Source: Warburgia ugandensis
Taxonomy: Eukaryota; Streptophyta; Magnoliopsida; Canellales; Canellaceae
Length of the DNA: 64,000 nt
Reading direction: 5' to 3'
Assembly: GCA_035236585.1 (NCBI GenBank)
Contig: CP141126.1
Coordinates: forward strand, 6,399,001-6,463,000
The notes below the pieces were generated by a model. The model made no database searches and was not told the origin of the DNA. It saw only the letters and a list, made by a program, of their open reading frames with translations. The translations under genes were made by a program, and so were the position numbers. Positions 59,991-64,000 of this stretch are shown here, piece after piece (the stretch's first letter is position 1; every line of letters begins with the position of its first letter).

Positions 59991-61711
59991 GAAGAAAAGG
60001 AAAAGCATAGATCAACGCCCACAAAGAAAAAGTGATTAAGATTCTAATAGATGATGTAATCTTCTATTTCTCTACTACAAATTTAATTAAATATTGATTA
60101 ATAAAGTAATATAATAAAAAAAAATATTTTGAGAAAAAGAAGATAATAAAAGATGGCATATGCCTTTGTAGGGAAGGAAACAGATTCCCCTTAAAATTAG
60201 GAGTAAGAGGTAAAAATGAAGATCTGCATATAAAATAGTAGATAGTGGATAGATGAAGTCCATTGTCACATGTACGATTAGGATAATTATTCTTATGCAT
60301 TAAAGTATGTGGCAAAAGTTTGGACTTGCTTATAATTTTTAGCTACACTTGCAAATTTGTACGTGCTCTAAGAGCTTGAAAATTTATAGCATATCTAATT
60401 ATTTATTCCTTTAGGTGAACTTAATATTTCTAATAAGATGATATTTCAAAAACCAATTTTTGATGATATACATATTTAAATTTTATTCTCCAAAAGGAAT
60501 AAGATGTAAAAGAAAAAAATCTTATATAATTTTTACTATCATTTAGATGAACAATGTTCCTAATTGTTAACATGAGATTCCAAAGCTACAATGTCTAATG
60601 AAATAAAGATTAAGATTTTTCTAGAAGGCTAATTAGAAAATTTCTAGGAAAAGTAGAGCATATAATTTTATTTCAGAAAAGTTCTAAAAAAACATCACAC
60701 AAACCCAAATTTTGAAAAGAGCAAAAATAAGAATCTTATGCACATAAGATATACAAAATAATACAGCTCTTTATGAAGATAATTGTTAAAAATAAGTCTA
60801 CTATCTAAAAGTGCTACACATAACCAAATCTTAGACTAAAATAGAAAAATGAAATACCCAATATTCTATACAAACAAAATACAAAAAAGAGCCAATTTCA
60901 AAAATACCTAATCAACATTTTTGAGTGTGATACGATCCCAACTTTTCTAAAATTTCAAAATAGCCAGCCATATTTTTTTTTCTTCTTTTCAATGACCCTA
61001 CTACCATTAAGATTGCATTGAATCTTTATTAGTAAGCCAAACACAGATTAGATAGATGCTTGCAATTGTTTTTTCTAAAAAAGAGGACAATTTCCTACTT
61101 TTTGGTTTCTTTTTACGTAAGTAAAGAATGAAAAAAAGAGGAGCCCCATTCATCCAAAATGAGGGCAAAACAAGTTAGAGGCTATTGGTTGGCATTTCAG
61201 CCCATTAGAGGGGGCAAAAAAAAAACATATAAGGGGCTATTAGTTTGCATTTGAACTCATGATGAATACATGCACGTGTAAGAAATGAACAAGTCAAATC
61301 ATCTAACAATAGGTCCAATCCATGCAAAAGAAATGGTAAATAATATTATAATTAACAAACATATAGGTTATTGAAAAGAAGAAAAAATTGACAGGGAATT
61401 GGAAATTTTAGAAAACTATGGATAATATTTGATATTTCTTAGAAACTTGGCTGGGTATTAAAAATTATTCCAATAAAAAATGCTTTTAGAAAAAGAAAAT
61501 AACTCTACAATCTAGTATAGATTTATTAGTACTAAAGATAAAATGAAGTTACTATTAAAAGAAGTGCGAGAAAAGGAACGAGAAAAAATGAAGAGAGAAA
61601 AAATTACAAAAATTAAAATGTGTTGTTATGCCATGGAAAAGCATATCGTCTTATATAACCATGGATATATACTAGTTACCAACGCATGCACATGTATGTG
61701 AGAGCATAATT
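59991..61711. other. AT-rich stretch with no recognisable gene
   Basis: No motif-bearing frame. Two short direct repeats 'ggctattrgtttgcatttc' are near 61180 and 61227. Confidence 0.45.
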
Positions 61712-62015
61712 CTAAAACTAGTGAGTCAACTTGAAAAACTGTTTGATTTACTTGATTGGTAGCAAATCAAGTAACTCATCTAGTCGACTTCTCATGTAAA
61801 AAAAAATACTTTGTTTCCTCTAGGATTTGAACCTCCATCTTAACAAAATCATGCACCAATTACATGTGCATACAAAGTGAAAATTTTAAATATAACCAAA
61901 AGTAAATAAAAATATTATTTAAAAATTCTAATCAAGTATTTTTTGAGTCACACACGAATCTCTTTGAGTTAACTCGCTTCACTTTTGAGTCAAGTCAAAT
62001 CGAGTTTTTGATTTT
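61712..62015. repeat. MITE-like dispersed repeat, copy 2
   Basis: The left end ('aaaaactgtttgatttactt' up to 'agtaactcat') and the reverse complement of the right end (an 'aaaaactcgatttgacttga' start up to 'gttaactca') resemble each other over about 45 bp, with mismatches. The middle contains GGTTCAAATCC on the minus strand, a good B box. So a tRNA-derived SINE nested in or forming the repeat is possible. A second copy lies at 1-225. Confidence 0.45.
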
Positions 62016-62080
62016 TTAAACTATGGTTGTGAGATTTTAGCATTATATATATTTTAGCAAAGATTTTCAACCTTCAGTAG

Positions 62081-64000
62081 TGTCACAACCCCAATCCCCA
62101 GGGCCGCGATTAGGCTTAATCAAGCCTAACGATTAGGCAAGCTAGGCCTACGTGGCCTTGCTTCTTCTTTTTTTTCATAATTATATCACATCGGAAGTGT
62201 TGAGAGAGCTAGGTGCTCTTGTCCTGGGTAAGTCACAGTTTATTAGTAAAATATTTTTCTCCTTTAACAACCGAAGACATAACTCGTTTACAGCATTAGT
62301 ACATATATACATGTATTTATATACAACTCAAAATTTAACAGCTTCAAGCAAGCTTTCTTCAACTCACTCAACGACCTTTCTATTCTCTGCCTGACTGGTA
62401 CCTGCAAAATAACAAGGTGAGCTGCGAAGCCCAGTAAGGAAAAAGAACTAAACCCATGCATATCCAATCATTCTCATTGCTACGCTTAAAAACACATTCA
62501 ATATAACATGAGCATGCATTTTCCATTTTAACTAGTCATATATAACATAGTTAGCATGTGCTATCAAGTAAGGCCTATGGTTATTACAGCAGAATTACAA
62601 TTATTTTTTTTCCAAATTCAAAATTGACACAACAATCATCGCATGCAAACAAGCACACCCCATCAAGATTTCTCATTTGTGTTCAATCACAGGACATTCA
62701 ATCGATGAGTGACTAAGTTATGGACCTCGTTCTATAGTTAAATGCAAATCATAAGCGTTACATCCAACAAAGCTGCATACTCATTGATGACTTTCTCAGT
62801 AATAATAATCATGCCTAGCATTACACCAAGATTCAACAGTCATCTCCCTCAAGGATTACCATCTTGGGCGGCCCACTATGTGTATCATCATCAAGGCAGC
62901 CAGACCCTCAGGATTTACCATCTTTGGCAGCGCCAAAGTCAGGTTCCCTCAGGATTTACCATCTTGGGTGGCTCCACCTTAGTCAAAGTCAACCAGGCAG
63001 CCCTTTTCCTCAGGGTTTATCATCTTGGATAACTCAATATGCCAGCTCATCCCTCAGGGTTTACCATCTTGGGCGGCTCCACCGTGATCCCAAAAGACCA
63101 GGCAGCCCTTTCCCTCAGGAATTACCATCTTGAGAGGCTCAATACCTGGCAGCTCATCCCTCAGGGTTTACCATCTTGGGTGGCTCCACCATGATTCCAA
63201 AGAACCAAGCAGCCCTTTCCCTCAGGGTTTACCATCTTAGGAGGCTCAATACCAGACAGTCCAATCCTCAGGATTTACCATCTTGGGCGGCTTCACCTTA
63301 GTTGCAAGCAACCGGCTAGCCCTTTCCCTCAGGAATTAGGATCTTGGAAAGCGTCATCATAGCTTACCGGGCGGCCATTAGGGCTTACTATCTTGGGCTT
63401 GACCATTTTATAACAGTTTGCATCATCACAATAGTTAAGCATAGCAAATCACACTATAACATGACCTTTTTAATAAGAGATTACAATTTCTATCATCCAT
63501 TAAACCAAGGTGGCAATATATACATTTTACACATGCATAAAGTTAATTTCAAGAGAACATAACAACAAGAATTTAAAGAATGCAAGGGTTCAGGGTCCTT
63601 ACCTGCTCTCCAAGTACAACTCAAGGTTCTACTGCTAGAACCGTTCACACTGCTTTCAAGCCTCTACAACAAATACAAGTTCTAAGTAAATTTTAGAATT
63701 TCATGTCATTTTCTATAATCACTTCTAACTCTATATTCACAATGTTCTTAATCTAACCTCATATATCTAAATCAAGGATTTGCACACCAATTGGTTGCTA
63801 TCCAATTGGATCAACGCCATTGGTCTTACATCGATGGTCTAGATCAAGCGCGTACCTCTAGAAGTTTCAATTTTCAACATTTTAGGTAAGTTATTTTACA
63901 ATTCAATGCTTTTAGCCATAATTCATAGTATGATATCCTTTCCTGACCTCTGACATTCACTGATCGAGTATTGGACGACCAGATAGGATCTCCCATCAAT
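62081..64000 (-). repeat. LTR of a further retrotransposon (E), cut by the window end
   Basis: On the plus strand it begins TGTCACAACCCCAATCCCC, the complement of an LTR 3' end. In element sense it shows a donor-like GAGCAG/GTAAGG at about 63602 and, downstream, an acceptor-like TTGTTATTTTGCAG at about 62402, preceded by 'tactgggcttcgcagctcac'. This is the same order as in LTRs A and B. No internal domain is inside the window and the sense 5' end is not visible. Confidence 0.55.
62846..63400. repeat. Minisatellite with 106-bp higher-order unit inside LTR E
   Basis: A core like CCCTCAGG(G/A)TTTACCATCTTGG recurs ten times. Two alternating types follow each other: about 61 bp with 'cggctccacc' and 'aggcagccctttt', then about 46 bp with 'ggctcaata' and 'cagctcat'. 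Equivalent starts lie at about 62946, 63052, 63158 and 63264, so the higher-order period is 106 bp in about four copies with degenerate edges. Confidence 0.88.

Noticed and set aside
62846..63400. CRISPR-like regular repeats
   Set aside because: The spacers are themselves repeated, the monomers alternate in two types, there are no cas genes and the context is a plant LTR.

Overview
The window looks like nuclear DNA of a flowering plant. It is AT-rich and dominated by Ty3/gypsy LTR retrotransposons primed by initiator tRNA-Met. It also holds RTE-type LINEs, Au-type SINEs, TRIM-like miniature LTR elements and one decayed host gene, a 3-ketoacyl-CoA synthase of very-long-chain fatty acid elongation. 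I found no intact host gene, rRNA, CRISPR array or bacterial-type operon. The species cannot be named from the sequence.

Layout. 1-7.1 kb: degenerate repeats, namely a roughly 130-bp periodic array, a 60-bp tandem array with an Au SINE inserted in it, and a TATA/leader block. 7.13-31.68 kb: one large nested retrotransposon complex. The outer element A (+ strand, about 2.65-kb LTRs, near-matching 5-bp target duplications CCAAG/CCAAA) has a composite gypsy/TRIM element (C/T, - strand) inside its 5' LTR. That composite's own LTR was split by a solo LTR of family B with perfect TTAGT duplications. A second family-B element (GTAAG duplications, no recognisable coding capacity) entered A just before its gag start codon. 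A's pol is cut off in the integrase by a head-to-head array of TRIM-like units that also removed the first part of A's 3' LTR.

31.7-42.4 kb: mostly unrecognised AT-rich DNA with the ketoacyl-CoA synthase pseudogene (33.4-34.8 kb, - strand) and a tRNA-derived SINE-like segment. 42.4-44.9 kb: a 1.4-kb direct duplication within a dispersed repeat family. 45.4-46.0 kb: two Au SINEs. 46.3-47.3 kb: a promoter/leader segment resembling an LTR. 47.3-53.4 kb: two RTE-type LINE copies, the second inserted in a 164-bp tandem repeat with a 16-bp target duplication. 53.4-62.0 kb: unrecognised AT-rich DNA with short duplications and a MITE-like repeat also present at position 1. 62.08-64.0 kb: a - strand LTR running off the window and carrying a 106-bp higher-order minisatellite.

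Nothing here encodes a working system: every gag-pol and LINE reading frame is broken, and the RT active site of element C is altered. The most informative signals are the nesting order with its target duplications, the TRIM-like sequence at every rearrangement breakpoint of the nest, and paired splice-signal-bounded cassettes conserved inside the long LTRs. Coordinates of degenerate features are estimates by eye. All similarity statements come from reading the sequence, not from database searches.
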